NCBI GenBank assembly: GCA_900155495.1
Contig: FTLJ01000214.1
Coordinates: forward strand, 1-64,000
Origin: Porogramme epimiltina
Taxonomy: Eukaryota > Basidiomycota > Agaricomycetes > Polyporales > Polyporaceae
DNA: 64,000 nt
Direction of reading: 5' to 3'
Within the stretch, counting starts at the first letter, position 1. Each line of letters starts with the position of its first letter. The notes beneath the pieces were generated by a model. It was not told where the DNA came from. It ran no database searches and saw only the letters and a list, made by a program, of their open reading frames with translations. Positions 47,099 through 59,264 of this stretch are shown piece by piece. The position numbers were made by a program, and so were the translations under genes.

Positions 47099-50000
47099 TC
47101 ATGAGTAACCGGACAGCATGGACTTCCTTTTCTTCTTCACAGTCGCCCCCGCACGCCGGTCTTGAGGGATGTGCGACTTCGCCGCCTTCTTCTTTCCGCC
47201 GCCCTCAGCGTCCGAATCGGAGTCGGACGAGTCGGATTCACTCGAGGAATCGGAATCGGAGTCGTCGCCGTCGGCCGCCTTGCTAGCATCGGCATACCGC
47301 ACAGGCCCAAGAGTGAAGCTCGAGTTCCGCCCTACCACTGCTGGCGTAGACGTCTGCGACGGCGGAAAGAGGTCCTGGCTTGCGAGGTCCGTGAGAGTCG
47401 GATAGAGCGAGCGGGCAGCCCAGGAGGCGCGCGGACGTGCGGGCGCCTTGAACGTCTGGTTGGCCTCCTCGTCAGCGCCATCCTCACCGTCGTCCTCGTC
47501 GACGCCCGGCCGTGCGGGGAAGGGTGTGCTCTCCTCAAAGCCGTCAGCGGGGTTGAAGGGCGTGTACGGGACTTGAGTGCTTGAAGGCAAGAAGAGGGGC
47601 TCGTCTCTCAAGAGCTTATGATTCGGTGTGATGAAAGGAAGCTGAGATTGACCGGGCTGGGAGTTATTGGGCTCTGGGGCGGGCTCTCCGGCATCTCCTT
47701 CTTCCTGTTCAGCCGTGGGTTTGGCTGCGGACTTGGTGTTACCCTTTTGGGCTTTGACCTGAGAGGGTTCTGGGCTGCTTGGGTGGAGCTCGTCGACCAT
47801 GGAAGATTCCCGGTCATCTACGGAGTCAGCCTGTGTAGGCTGCAGCGTGGACCAGGATACCTTAGAAACATTGAGCGTTTCATCAGCACCTGTCTCGGCG
47901 CCATTCGCCTCACCGCTTTTCGCTTCCATTTCCTGAGATTCTTCCTGTTCACCCTCGTCCTCAGACGGCGAGGCGGCACGGCGGGTCGACACCGGCTTCG
48001 CAGCTCCGCCCCGCCCTCTGGCACCCCGCTTGCCCCCTCGCGCTGCAGGAGCCTTCTCCTTTTTCGCCGCTTCCTTCGCCTCCTTGGCAGCTGCTTTAGC
48101 AGCCGCCTTCGCCTCTTTCTCTGCAAGCTTCGCTGCGTCCTTGGCTTCCTTTGCCGCTCTCCTCTCCGCCGCCTTCCGCTCGCGCTCGGCAGCCTTCTCT
48201 GCCTCGCGCTGCGCCTTCTCTTCTGCCGTAAGGCGTGCGCGTCCTTTCTTCGGAGGGGCCGGTGTAGGCGTTGGCTCCGGCTCGGGGTTAGGTTGGGAGG
48301 ATGGAACCACGGAAGTCATACGTCTGGCTGCACGAGTTGTGCGGCGCGGCCGTACCTCTGGCTCTGGTTCCGGTTCCGGCTCTGGCTCTGGCTCTGGCTC
48401 CGGTTCTGGCTCCGGTTCTGGAACCTGTGGCGCTTCGTCCTCGTCCTCAGTATCGTCAGATTTCTTGGACAGCCCGAGAGCTGGCACCGTCTCTGTGATG
48501 TTAACGTGCAGTGCTTCTTCGAATGTGTCATTAGGATCTTCAACGCCGTTCGGCTGAGTCGGAAGAGAGAGCTCGTCAAAGGACAGAGGCAAGTTGGACA
48601 GAATCTTCTGGGAAGTCGACTCTCGTCCGCGCGCCGCCGAAAGTCGACCATGTCTGTCTCGCATACGCGAAATGGTCCCGGGGGTGCGATGGATTATGGG
48701 CGGAGGTGTACGGTCGCGAACGATCTCGTCGTCGGAATCCTCAATGGGATCGTCGCCATCCGGGTCGCCTCGCTTCCCATCGCCAACCGAGCTGAAGGAA
48801 CCGATGGGGTCCGTCGGGTCTTCCGTGTGATGGTGAACGACCGTGACGTGGACTTCCTCAGAGTTACTGCCTTCTTCCTCAGCAGGGACCTCTTCTGACT
48901 GATCGGGATTGGGAGATGGCGAACGGAGTTGCGGAGACGGTGCAACTACGCCCAGTTCCGGAGATAGGTCACGACTTTCGGGTTGTCGGCTAGGCACGAC
49001 GTCTTCATCGTCCTGTGTCTCAGGATCCTCAGGGTCCACGTCCTCTTGCATGCCATCTGCCGGAATGAGAGGATCTGCCTCCAAGTCGGTTTGCATGGGA
49101 GAGTCGCTGTCCGAGTGTTCCTCGGTGGCTGCGTCGCGAGGCTGCTGCGAACCAAGAGGATTAACCTCAGATGTGCGCTCGACGTGACGGTTACCGTCAT
49201 CACCTCCGTCGTTCGACTCGGTAGCCCGCTCGGAGCTGCTCTCGGAACGACCAGACTTTGCCGTAGGAAGAGTGTGTGGATTTTCAAACTCATCCTCGCT
49301 CTCAGAGCCCTCGTCATCCACATCCTGTCCAGGAGACTCGTCATCCGCGTCATCAGGTTCTTCGAGCTGCTCTACGAGGGCTGAGTCGTCCTGTGCCAGA
49401 ACGTCTGCTTCCACCTGGCGAACGTCCTGCCATGAGAATTAGCATACCACACGACAATAAGATGGTTATAACGCACTGCTATGCTGTCATTTGATTCCCC
49501 ATCCACAATGGTGGGGGGCGACCCAGAGTTCCTCGATATCTCCTCACTGCCGGCACCTCCCTCGCCTTGCTCGATCTCCAGTTGCTGGTCTTCGTCGGAT
49601 GACGACCCGGCTCGTTCGAACCTCCTCGATATCCTACGGAACGCTTGATCGTTCTTCTCCTCTTCGTCCATATCGATGTCTTCATCTTTCGTCTCTTCTT
49701 CATCATCCTCACTATCTGAACTCGATGACGAGGAGTCTGGAATTTGGGAGAGAATGCTCTTGCGAGGCTTCGGCGGACCCCAGAGAATCGACTCGAAGTT
49801 CGTGGGATCCAGGATGGCTGCACCAGGCTGGGACGGTATCGAGGGTGTCGGCAGTGAAGCAGGGGCCTCGTTATCTTCGTCATCGCTGGAGCTTTCGTTG
49901 CTGCTTCCTTCGTCGCGGCTCTCGACTGCAACTTCAGAAATTTCGGAGCCAGCGGGGAGACGCGGAGATGAAACCGAGCGACGGGGGAGAATAGGTCGAC

Positions 50001-52799
50001 GTGGCGGCGACGGGACGGAAGATTTATGGGGACCCTTAGGTGAAGAGTGGATGATAGTCTTCTTCGCAGGGGGCACCACAATGTTGTCATGAGAAACGTC
50101 GCCATTCGGCCGTTCCTTGCGCACGACTTCCCGCTGCTCCTGGGCTTGATGGAGAAGATCGGTCAGCTGCTTGAGGAGCTCTTCGTCTTGAGAGACCTTC
50201 TCCAGCGCCGTGATGCGCTTCTGTATAGATTTGGGCCCCGCGAGTACGATAGGGCACTGTCTAAGACCGTGGGACTCCCTCTTGTCACAAACAATACATA
50301 TTTGGACATCGCTCCGACGACGGCCGCGGGCAGAAATCAGCCCTTCTGGGAGAGAAGAGGAAGGCTCATAAGACTTGTTGAGAGCAGCAACTAGGCTGGA
50401 GGCGGATGCTGACGGCGAGTCACTTCTGGCCAAGTCGTTGGGACCCCATGTCTGGCTCAGTTTGGATTTGCCTGCCTTTCGCTTCTTTCCGAGGAGAGTC
50501 TCGTCGCCATCCTGTTGATTTGGTAGAATACTATCCGATGACGGCGTAGTGATGGAAGTGACACTCTCAAGGTTGGCTGTATCGGAAGAACCAATGGCAG
50601 CTGGAGGGGCGGGAAGGGCAGGTACAGTCACTGCAGGAACAGCTGCAAGTGGGGCATTTGTGGGGGTGACGACAGTCGCTGTCGCGCCAGAGAGGTGTTG
50701 TAATGATCTTTCTCTTTTGTCTGCGAGAATCCTGGTAAATGCGGCTCGAACTATTTCCAACGAGTCCCGGTCTATTGAGTAATCAGCATTCAGCAGGAAA
50801 ACGCCATATGGGACATGACCATGTGCCAAGAGAGCAGCTCACCATGTTGGGCACTAGCAGACTTGTCCTTTGGCTCTGATGTCTTCTTTGACACCTCTTG
50901 GGAACCTATTCAAACAAACAATCAGATGGTACGAAAGAGCTTGCCAAAAATTCATACCCGAGAGACTTTCTGCCGATGTTTCGCCTTTCCTGCCTGCCGG
51001 CAGAGTTCGTCTTCGTGTGGACTTCTTTTCTGCAAGGACCAAAGTGAGTGAGGAAGCAGTAATGAAAAAAGTAAACGAGCATACCTTTGATCAAAGCCAT
51101 TCCCTCAGACGTGCCCACGGGACCGAGTGATCCTGTAGGAACATCTAGCAATGTAAGTATGAACAGCTAGATAACGACAAGGTCCACCAAATACCAGAAT
51201 CTTCCGCAGGACCAGGCAGGCTAGGTTCACTCCCACGCCTCTTAGATTTCGATCGCTGCGTTTTGACACCAGAGGGCGGCGGTTGTTCGGTCACGCTGGG
51301 CGCGGAAGAGTTGGACGGCGAGACGGAGTCAACCGTATCAGTCTCAGAAGACTTTCCCTTCTGTTTCTTCTCCTTTGCTATCAAAACGTCAGCCAAGGAT
51401 ACGTCAACTAGCTCAAAAATCTACCTCCGCCTGATTTGGATGGCTCGTCACGAGGGAGTTCGCCGGTGTCTGTGTGAGATGTCAAGAAAAGAGCAGTGCG
51501 GTATGATGCAGAGCTTACCAGGCAGGATAGCCATGGATGCGTCCGACGGTTCAAGAGCGCTATGTTTGTGCTTCTTCGACGGCGCGGGTTCCACAACTAG
51601 GACTCCAGAGGAACCTTCCTCGATAGCATCTGTTTCTGCGCTCGGCACAATCTTCTCAACTTGCTTGGAGGCTTGGCTCCCCAGTGAAGAAATAACGTCC
51701 GCTTTATGTTTGCCCTTGTCTTGCTTCAAGAAAAGGTTGAGCAGCGAATTCTTGCTAGATGGCGGCGGTACATCCGAAGAGAGTTTCTCTCTCTTACGCT
51801 TCTTTTTTGGGGGCGATGCGGGGTGAGAGGAATCCGGAAGCCTCGACGAAGATGCGATCGGAGGGGCAGAGGGTGGACCTCCCGGAAGCTTCTTGAGGGA
51901 ATCCTCACGACGACGCTTGCCTTTTCGAGTGACATCCACACTGGAAGCGATTGCAGGTATCGACTTGCGCGGTGGAGAATTACACGCGGGAGCTGTACAT
52001 TATGTTAGATTCCGGCTATTGCTCGCATACCACCCAACTCACCGGATATTAGCTGCGTGGTCAGAGCAGGGAAGGGGGTAGATCCATTTGGAGTACCGGA
52101 TAGCTTTCTGTCTTTCTTTCTGCGCTTCTTCTTCGGAACGCCATCATCTCCTAGGGATGAATTAGTAGGCGCAGGTGTTCCGGAGGGGCGATCCGTCCTC
52201 GAGGCCTGGTTCCCGAGTAGGAGGTCGGACGCATTGGCGTACGTCAGCCGCGCAGCGTTGCGCTTCACATTACGCTTCTGGGAGTGATTCTACGGGCGTT
52301 AGTCATTGGTACCTTGACCAAGGTATGTACGAAATTAGACATACAGGGTTGGGAGTTGGGCCCGGAGAGGCCGCTTGCGGAACGACGCGGGGACCTCCCT
52401 GACCCACCAAAACCGACACTTCGATGGAGCTTGTGTATCGCGCAATGTGACGGAATGCCTCAAAATCGTCCTCTATTCCAAGAACTCGGATCAAGTAGCC
52501 AAGGAATAGTGTGGCTGAAGGTGCTCACCGTCGTCCAGCTCTATTACCTTTCCCTCGTGAAGCCTTGCGAACCGAATAGATGTATCATCTCCTAGACTAA
52601 GCTTTTGCCTCACTAGACGTTTGGTCTCGTCTAACGACTGGCCTACAGGCGAGCGAGAACCACTCAGCACCAATGCCCCAGAACGATGGGGGCTGTGGCT
52701 GAACGTACCCTTGTAGACCCTAGAAAATGCCCTGTCCGGAGCGTAGAAAGTGACCAGCGTGTCCCCATCTTCGTCGCGCTTGCGTTTTTGGCGCTCCAT
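47099..52799 (-). CDS. very large acidic disordered nuclear-type protein
   Basis: About ten exons encode roughly 1,650-1,700 residues. Order: a compact N-terminal domain (VTFYAPDRAFSRVYKG ... DETKRLVRQKL ... RFARLHEGKVIELDDGEDFE) with a beta-grasp-like pattern ending in SSIEVSVLVG; several Lys-rich nuclear-localisation-type clusters (PKKKRRKKDRKL, PPKKKRKREKL); a zinc-knuckle-like CIVCDKRESHGLRQC (CX2CX5HX4C) near codon 600; then about a thousand residues of Ser/Glu/Asp-rich sequence, a Pro-Glu dipeptide repeat, an Ala/Lys coiled-coil stretch (KEAKDAAKLAEKEAKAAAK), and a C-terminus with RASWAARSLYPTLTDLASQD and a basic end. An N-terminal ubiquitin-like fold with a long disordered tail recalls Net1/Tof2/Dnt1 nucleolar regulators, but I cannot show homology. 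Internal exon borders between 50.7 and 52.5 kb are approximate. An alternative ATG lies at 52817. Confidence 0.7.
48350..48425. repeat. Pro-Glu dipeptide-coding microsatellite
   Basis: Imperfect 6-nt repeats (GGTTCC / GGCTCT type on the plus strand) encode a run of about ten Pro-Glu pairs in the large acidic protein on the minus strand. Likely length-variable between isolates. Confidence 0.75.
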
Positions 52800-52979
52800 G
52801 TGGTAGGATGGAGCCAAGATGCGCGGGCAGAGCCGCGGAGGAGAAGTAACGGCGAGAAAAGTGAGGCGTCGCGCGACGCGTGCAGGATTTCAAGGCAAGT
52901 AGGCGCCCATAAATGTCGGCAAAGGGGTCCGGAGCGAACGCGTCAACAGAGACAAATACGTCCTCCGACTCTATCCACC
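52800..52979. promoter_or_regulatory. short divergent promoter
   Basis: Only 180 bp separate the divergent starts of the large acidic protein and the small complex I subunit, so the promoters must overlap. GC-rich, no TATA seen. Confidence 0.55.
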
Positions 52980-53357
52980 ATGGCCGGTCACTCCAGTACG
53001 CCCCCCTGCGCTTCACAGGCCTCGCTCTCGGGATCTGACAACGTGAAATGCACTTACAGGCACCGGGTTCCACCCCCATCTCCCTGGGTTCAAGCACAAA
53101 TTCCTCGCCACGACGCTGGGCGCGACGATGTGGTTCTTCATATTCTACCGTGCACGGTGAGTCCCCAATCTCTAACTGACTGATATACGCCCTTACACCC
53201 GTACAGGAAGGATGGTGCAAAGCTCCTCGTACGTTGTATATCAACATACAAGCTACTTAGTTGCTAACGCACTCTCCAGGGCCTCAAGCACCCATGGGAC
53301 GGTCACGACGAGCATCACGGCCATGGACATGATGCTGGGCACTCAGAACACCATTAG
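52980..53357 (+). CDS. small mitochondrial complex I subunit, NDUFB2-like
   Basis: Four tiny exons (52980-52995, 53060-53156, 53207-53228, 53280-53357) join in phase to give 70 residues: MAGHSSTGFHPHLPGFKHKF, a single membrane helix with LGATMWFFIFYRARKDG, then LGLKHPWDGH and a His-rich tail. The FHPH motif, the MWFF helix, the basic patch and the HPW segment resemble the fungal counterpart of NDUFB2 (AGGG), an accessory subunit in the membrane arm of NADH:ubiquinone oxidoreductase. The first coding exon is only 16 nt, so homology-free gene finders would easily miss it. Another single-pass complex I accessory subunit of similar size is the main alternative. Confidence 0.72.
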
Positions 53358-54136
53358 CAGACTATGGTGTGAATATAGATGGAGCTATTCAGGACATATG
53401 GCGTTGTGTGCTGCAAGTTTAGATCGCGGAAGTGAGTGGTCATTGAGTGCCCTGCTCTAGGGTTGGTGCGTTGTTCCATTGCCGCGTGACGGACTGTACA
53501 CCGGTGTTTTCTCAAACCTCCCTCACTCGCCTCCTCCCTTTCCAATATTCCTTTCTTGTTGACTTTCACTTCAAGTCTACGATGGGCACAGGCCACGGGC
53601 GCTTCTTTCACCTCCGTCATCATCCTTCACTAGCCTTGCGGGCGAGCCAATAGCCAGGCCTTCATTAGTTATCAGCTTGAACTAATAGCACCAGCTTGCC
53701 GAGTAGGCTTCACTAAGATTGCGAGTAAGCACAACAACAATGATGTACATAAGACATATCCAGTGTCTGCTTGGGGAAAGAGGATAGATAGTACTTAGTG
53801 ATATGGTACAAAGAGTAACTAGTAATAAGTAGGCAACGAGGCCAAAAGCAACAATACTTTTTTAGCCAGGACCATTGTGAGTACAGAGGGATGATACGGA
53901 GAGTGTCGCCAAGAGCTTATGCCCGATGCAACTATTATCCATACAACAGAAGTGCATCTAGCACCCAAGTATCGTGCGCATGTAGAGTGGCGGCCAGAGC
54001 TGTGAGATATGAGCCGGAGATGGGGAGATAAGTAGTGCAATAAAACAGGATAGTGCGGAGGTAAAGAACGTGGCCGATTCGTGTTTGTGAGACGCCAAAG
54101 GTCGCCAGCGAGATACTATGTGCTATGACAGCTGTG
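53358..54136. other. convergent 3' intergenic region
   Basis: About 780 bp between the stop codons of the complex I subunit and the G-alpha gene. AT-richer; short open frames without motifs. Nothing else recognised. Confidence 0.5.
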
Positions 54137-56054
54137 TCACAGCAATGTTGTGTTCTGTAAGGTGCTCACGAGGAGCACGTCGCGAACTGCACACAATGTT
54201 AGATGCACGCACTAAGGGCTGACTCGGGCGACACTGAAACTTACTACTATTTACTACAGTTGCCATTACCCTAGTTTCCTGGAGGATAATCACAGTCAGC
54301 CTCGGGTGCAAGCGCGAAGAAGGGTGAAGCCAGGACATACAATTGCACAGGTGATGTGAGCGTGCAATTGACGCCTCCTCGGAGAGTATACGCGGTGAGT
54401 TCGAATCATTTGGTCTCGGAGGTCTGAAGTTACCGCGAGTTAGTTGTCACTCGCACGCGGAAATATGCGAGAAGTTAGAAAGCTGCTCACACTCTGCGAC
54501 GTGCTCGGCCTTATTGGATCGTCCGCGGTAGCTAGTAACATAGTCTTCGAACTGGATTCCTGACTTCAATTTGGCGTGGAGTAAGTCCGCCTTGTTGAGC
54601 AGAAGGATGAAGGTGGCGCTAGTCAGCAACTTGTTCTTGCATACGGACTCCCATAGCTCGAAAGCGTCAGACTTTAAGGGTACGTGGTCAACCGCAGTCC
54701 CAGGTCATTCATGGATACACGCACCAGTCTGTTGACCTTGGAGTCCTCTTCTAAGCATTCGTTGAAACCGCTCATAGGTGCAAGGAAGATGACCGCGTTC
54801 ACGTCCTCGAAATACGATGCCCATGCAACGCGCTGGCTGCGTGCACCACCGATATCGTAGAACACCCATTCGGCGCCTTTCTCTGCTGCTGCCTCAGTGT
54901 CAGCGAATGGACAAGGTGCCATCACTGGACGAACGCACCTGTTTCCATGGTCAGCCGGTGTTCCTCCACACCAAGTGTGCGCAAACGGGCACGAAGAATA
55001 TCCTCTGAGAGTCTGTATTTAACGAGCTTGTTCATCCCGGAGGAATTGCCTACGCACCTGTCGTAGGAACATACTTGATGTCTGCAACCCGAACCGCGTG
55101 GTCGAGGAAGCTGCAGGTAGCGCAGATAAGCAACATTTCAGCATTGAGAAGCGAACGCACGCACTATCTCGCGTGATGATGGACGTCCAACTCAGCGGCG
55201 TCCACAATCTGTCCACTCGAACACTTCCACAGCGCCGCAATATCCTCCTTGCACGCATCCAGGATCCGCCGCGCATCGTCAAGCTCGTCGACTGTCCCCG
55301 GATACCGCGCCTGCGACCCCCGCCGCCGTCTTCCAAGCAGATTCTTCCACCCCGTCCCACTGCGAATCGATACCTCCGGTGCACCTGTGGGCGAGGGGAC
55401 ATCCATACGCCATGTAGGACGCTCAGTCGATGTCGGTGAGGCCGTAGGAGTCAGGGAGGGCGAGCCGGGAGAATGCACTTCTGCCGCGAGTGCTCGAGTG
55501 AGGATGAGCTCCACCTGCTTGAGCGGCGAAAGGCGCATCTGTAGCATACGGTAATCCTTGCCCGGGTCACCACGTCCAGAGGGGGCGGGCGGGGAGGAGG
55601 CAAGGACATGGAGAAGGTAGTTGACGAAGCGGGCGAGGTTGAGGTGAATGACGGCCCGCCAGGCCTCGGCCTCAGCCTTGAATGCGGTCGGGCAGAAGTA
55701 GAGTTGGAAATTCTTGATCATGGTCGACTTCCCGGACTCCGCTTGGCCTGCGGGCGACGAGGCAGAAATGCGTCAGCAACTGCTGAGGTACGGTGTCCTA
55801 TAGCAACGCATACCCAAGAGGAGGATCTTCGTCTGGGGCTTGCGCTTTCGGAGTTCCTGCCGCTCCTGTTCGAGTACCCGGTCGATGTCATCGCTGTCGC
55901 GTGACCATTTTGAGGTTTGAACACCTAGGGTTGGTGGCAGCGAGCTATGGACGTACCTAATCTTCTTGGCCTCACGCTCGTAGCGTAGACGGGCTTCCTT
56001 CTCGGGCTCGGACTCGTTGATGGGTGGTTCTGGCGGCCAAACGCTATTGGACAT
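54137..56054 (-). CDS. heterotrimeric G protein alpha subunit, atypical
   Basis: About ten exons encode roughly 470 residues. GTP-binding motifs in order: P-loop GQAESGKST; switch I DILRARLRTLG with the catalytic Arg and Mg-binding Thr kept; switch II DIGGARSQR; FILLLNKADLL (NKxD); ITCAI (TCAT-type G5 motif); C-terminus NIRDVLLVSTLQNTTLL. Switch II has Ala where nearly all G-alpha proteins have the catalytic Gln (DVGGQRSER), codon GCA, which should strongly lower GTP hydrolysis. The helical domain holds an insertion of about 60 residues rich in Ser, Pro and Arg (SPGSPSLTPTASPTSTERPT...). The N-terminus MSNSVWPPEP lacks the Gly2 myristoylation site. Agaricomycetes carry many such divergent paralogues; it may signal slowly or act without receptor coupling. 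Exon ends in the middle were not all fixed to the base. Confidence 0.87.
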
Positions 56055-57600
56055 CTATTCTGATGTTGCGGACGGGAGGGGACAGTTGTGTGTGGACTGT
56101 CGAGGCGCGGAGGAGGGGGGAGAAGAGGGGGGAGGTGGGAGGACGAGGTGGCAAGCCTGGTCGGCGGAAGGAAGGGGCGGATAGAAAGCCGGATCCTGTA
56201 GAGAGACTATGAGTTATGGGTCGGTAACGGGAGGGACGGAGCTCCTTACCGCGATCAAACTCCCGGGCGGCGGGAGTATGTGCCAGAAAAGTTTAAGTAT
56301 CTGGAGAGGGGCTCGTGCTATTCCCCCACGCCATCGGTACTCGACGGTATCGATGCGTGGCGTGCGCCGCGCAACGCGTTTCATAGAGAACGTGCTAAAA
56401 CGGTGATCGTGCCGGTGTCGCGCAGCTATCATATTGACATTTTGCCTATATGGGCAACGCGTTTTGATACGCCTCGCTGCCGGCTCTGTGGCGCGAGCCC
56501 CCCTTAGCCAGCCCTCGAATGTGCCGGTCCAGGCCGACCTTTCCTGCAGGGCCGGAGCACGATTCCCCGTACGTGTTCTGTGGAGCCTTTAGGGCCTTGC
56601 TGCGTGCTAAAGGTGGCTAAAGGCCAATGCGGCGGCCCCCTAGGGGCGTTGCTTCGTAAGCCGCCGAGTCGCCCTGTGTTGTCGCGGATGAAGATATGAG
56701 CAACAAACAGGGGAAGAAAGTATGCGCATCACCGCCACCAGGTCGCGGCATGACGGTAGTCGGAGACGCCGTGTTCCGATTGGCATGCTCGACCGTCATC
56801 CCCACAATCTTGGCTTCCACGTGTCAACGTCGACTGAGTGATGGTATCCGTATTCTGACGTATTCACGCGAACGCAGCGCACTTGCGCCCACCTTCGCGA
56901 TCGCATGCCAAAAGGGGGCCGGGTCTGTATTCAGCGGCTCCGGTGAACACAGTCGAGTCCTGTGCCCCATGGAGCCGCGTGACTGTCCCGGTCAGTTTTG
57001 ATGAGGGACCGATCGTCTTCCGGCGCCTTCTGGCCGCATCGTATCTCTGGGAGCTACTGCGCCGCGAAGGCTGAACCTTAGGTTTCTATGACACTGTTTT
57101 TAGACCGCCCAAGGGACGTAAGGATGACCCTAATCCTCCGAGGGGCCACGGCCCACAAATGCCTGTGTCTCGGTTAGGGACTGTTGTCGAGGGAGAAATC
57201 GAGACGTAGAAACCTCATGGCACATATCAGATCGTATGCCACTTGCCCCGCGAAAAGGTTGGACTTTGTCAACCTCCGAGATTGCCGTGGCGCATAAAGG
57301 GGAGGCAGATGTAACCAACCGGTATTCTCGGACGGAATTGGTACCGTAAATATTGTTCGCCCGTCGAGGGTCAGGGTCGAGGAATGTATGTTAGACACAG
57401 TATGTTCAAAGATGAGTGAGCACACGAGGCGGAAAGGGTCCGAGGATATTCAGGGGCGAAGGCCGAAGCCAACACGTGTATGACCAAACTAGTACATGGA
57501 TTCCTGTCCGGTTCTGCGTCTATCAAACTCCTTGTGGCGCTGCAGATCGAGGCGAGTCTGCACCGCGAATCTGATCCGTCTCTATCCCCTTGTACCCCGC
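56055..57600. other. 1.5 kb intergenic region
   Basis: Promoter side of the G-alpha gene (with a purine-rich GGAGGGGGGAG stretch near 56110) and 3' flank of the aldo/keto reductase. Open frames are short and lack motifs. No repeats or RNA genes recognised. Confidence 0.5.
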
Positions 57601-59264
57601 TCAACCCCACAGCCAGTTCACCTCGTGTCCGAAGTACCGCCCACCCTTAACAGGGTGCTCCTCCAACACCCTCGCGATCTCCTCTTTGTCCTCTTGAGAC
57701 AGGACGACGTCACCGCCAGCGAGATTTTCCAGGCACCGCTCCTTGCGTCTGGTATACGGGGAAGCAATGAGTAAACACGCTAGAAGCTGACGTCGATCGA
57801 GAGGACACTCGGCTCCCCGCAGTACGTCTCGGCGAACGTCGTAGCGAGATCGATCAGAGCAAAGACTTACGAGGAGCCGGGGAGCGGGATGACCTTGTCT
57901 CCAAGGGAACCAACCCATCCGATACAGAGCTGGGCGGCCGTGCACCCTTTCTTGGCCGCGAGTGCCTTGATGGCCTCCGCAATAACCAGGTTGTGGCGCA
58001 GATTCTGGGAGAGATGCAATTTCCGGGATCAGGAACTAGCTTATTCGGCTCGGTGGCCTAGTCGAACAACAAACTTACCTCTTCTTGGAAGCGGGTGAAG
58101 AGGGCACGAGGGTCGTTGGCTTTGAGGGAGATCCGAGGTGAGATTGACACAAATAGTTAAAAGCGCTAACTGCGATGCTCACGGTCGAGATCCTGGGTGA
58201 CAGCACCGCTCAATAAACCCTGCCCGAGAGGTCTGTCGATACGAGGGTGAGGGATGACCGGAGAGGGGTGTGCGCTTAAGACATACGAGTAGCCCGCAAC
58301 AGCGACGTCGAGCTCAGCCGCAGTCGCAATAACGTTCCTGGTTTCGTCCTCATACGACGTAGGGCTGACCTCGATCTCGACAATGGAGATAGGGTGTACC
58401 TACGAATAAGAACGGTCACTCAGTTGTATCCAGAGCGGAAGATCTCGGCATACGCACAGCATGACCCCTCCTCAGGGTCTCTGCTCGAACTTCGGAAAGA
58501 CCGATGTGGTTGAACTTTCCTTCCTTGATGAGCCCAGCGAGGGCCGAGACCACGCTCTCGACGCTGTGTTTGCCATCCATCCTTGCGGGCTGGAAGAGAT
58601 CCGGTTTCTTGGTCCCCCGCAGGCTCGCCAGGGCTTCATCAACAGAGCGCCGCAAGTTCTCAGGACTGTGACATCGTAGTCAGTTTCTTGGAGTACGTCG
58701 GATGCACGGATGGGCTCACTTACGATGTATCGAAGTCACGCTCTCCCGGGATATTTCCGCCCTGTACGGCGGTTACCTATGGGTCGAGGGATAGATAGAA
58801 AGTCTTACCTTCACAGACAAAAACACCTTATCGGCATAACCGGGATATTTCTCGAAGAAACGAGATAACATCTCGAGATTGGTTGGGGCCGTTCCTTGCC
58901 CATAGAAGGTGCCTGTGGAGGCCTGGCTGAGTCCTACTAGACGTCGCCCGGCTCCTAACAAGAGATAGAGAACTCACTGCTGTTGAGAATCATCTTGACG
59001 CCAGCCGGGAGGGCATCAATCCCCGCCTTGATACATTCAAACGCCTGTTCATCCGAAATCGGCTCAATCCTCCAGCTGCAGGTACAAGTTAGATAACGGT
59101 AGGCAACACATAGGATAGGATGAAGCCTACGTCATCATCATGAGGCCATGCTGGAGTGATAAAGTAAGGAGAGCGTCAGAGAAAGAAGTAGAGATAGTAC
59201 ACACAGCGACTTTAGCAACGACAATGTCGGAAGCCGTGCCCCCAAGTTTCGTGGTTGCCACCAT
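57601..59264 (-). CDS. aldo/keto reductase, pyridoxal reductase-like (AKR8 type)
   Basis: NADPH-dependent TIM-barrel oxidoreductase. Around ten short exons give about 340 residues, normal for the group. Start [20 protein letters not shown] at 59264. Active-site region: the [20 protein letters not shown] block with the catalytic Tyr, [19 protein letters not shown] with the Lys, and [20 protein letters not shown], where the usual catalytic His position reads as in pyridoxal reductases. Later blocks are [49 protein letters not shown], and [12 protein letters not shown] with VIPLPGSS for the NADPH phosphate. S. pombe Plr1, which reduces pyridoxal to pyridoxine, is the closest described relative I can name, but mushrooms have several such paralogues and the true substrate may differ. 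Confidence 0.87.

Noticed and set aside
54385..54405. B-box-like GAGTTCGAATC as part of a tRNA
   Set aside because: No matching A box, acceptor pairing or T stem; the stretch lies within a G-alpha exon.
57174..57425. 83-codon minus-strand frame downstream of the aldo/keto reductase
   Set aside because: No splice partners, no motif, and it lies in the 3' flank; probably chance.
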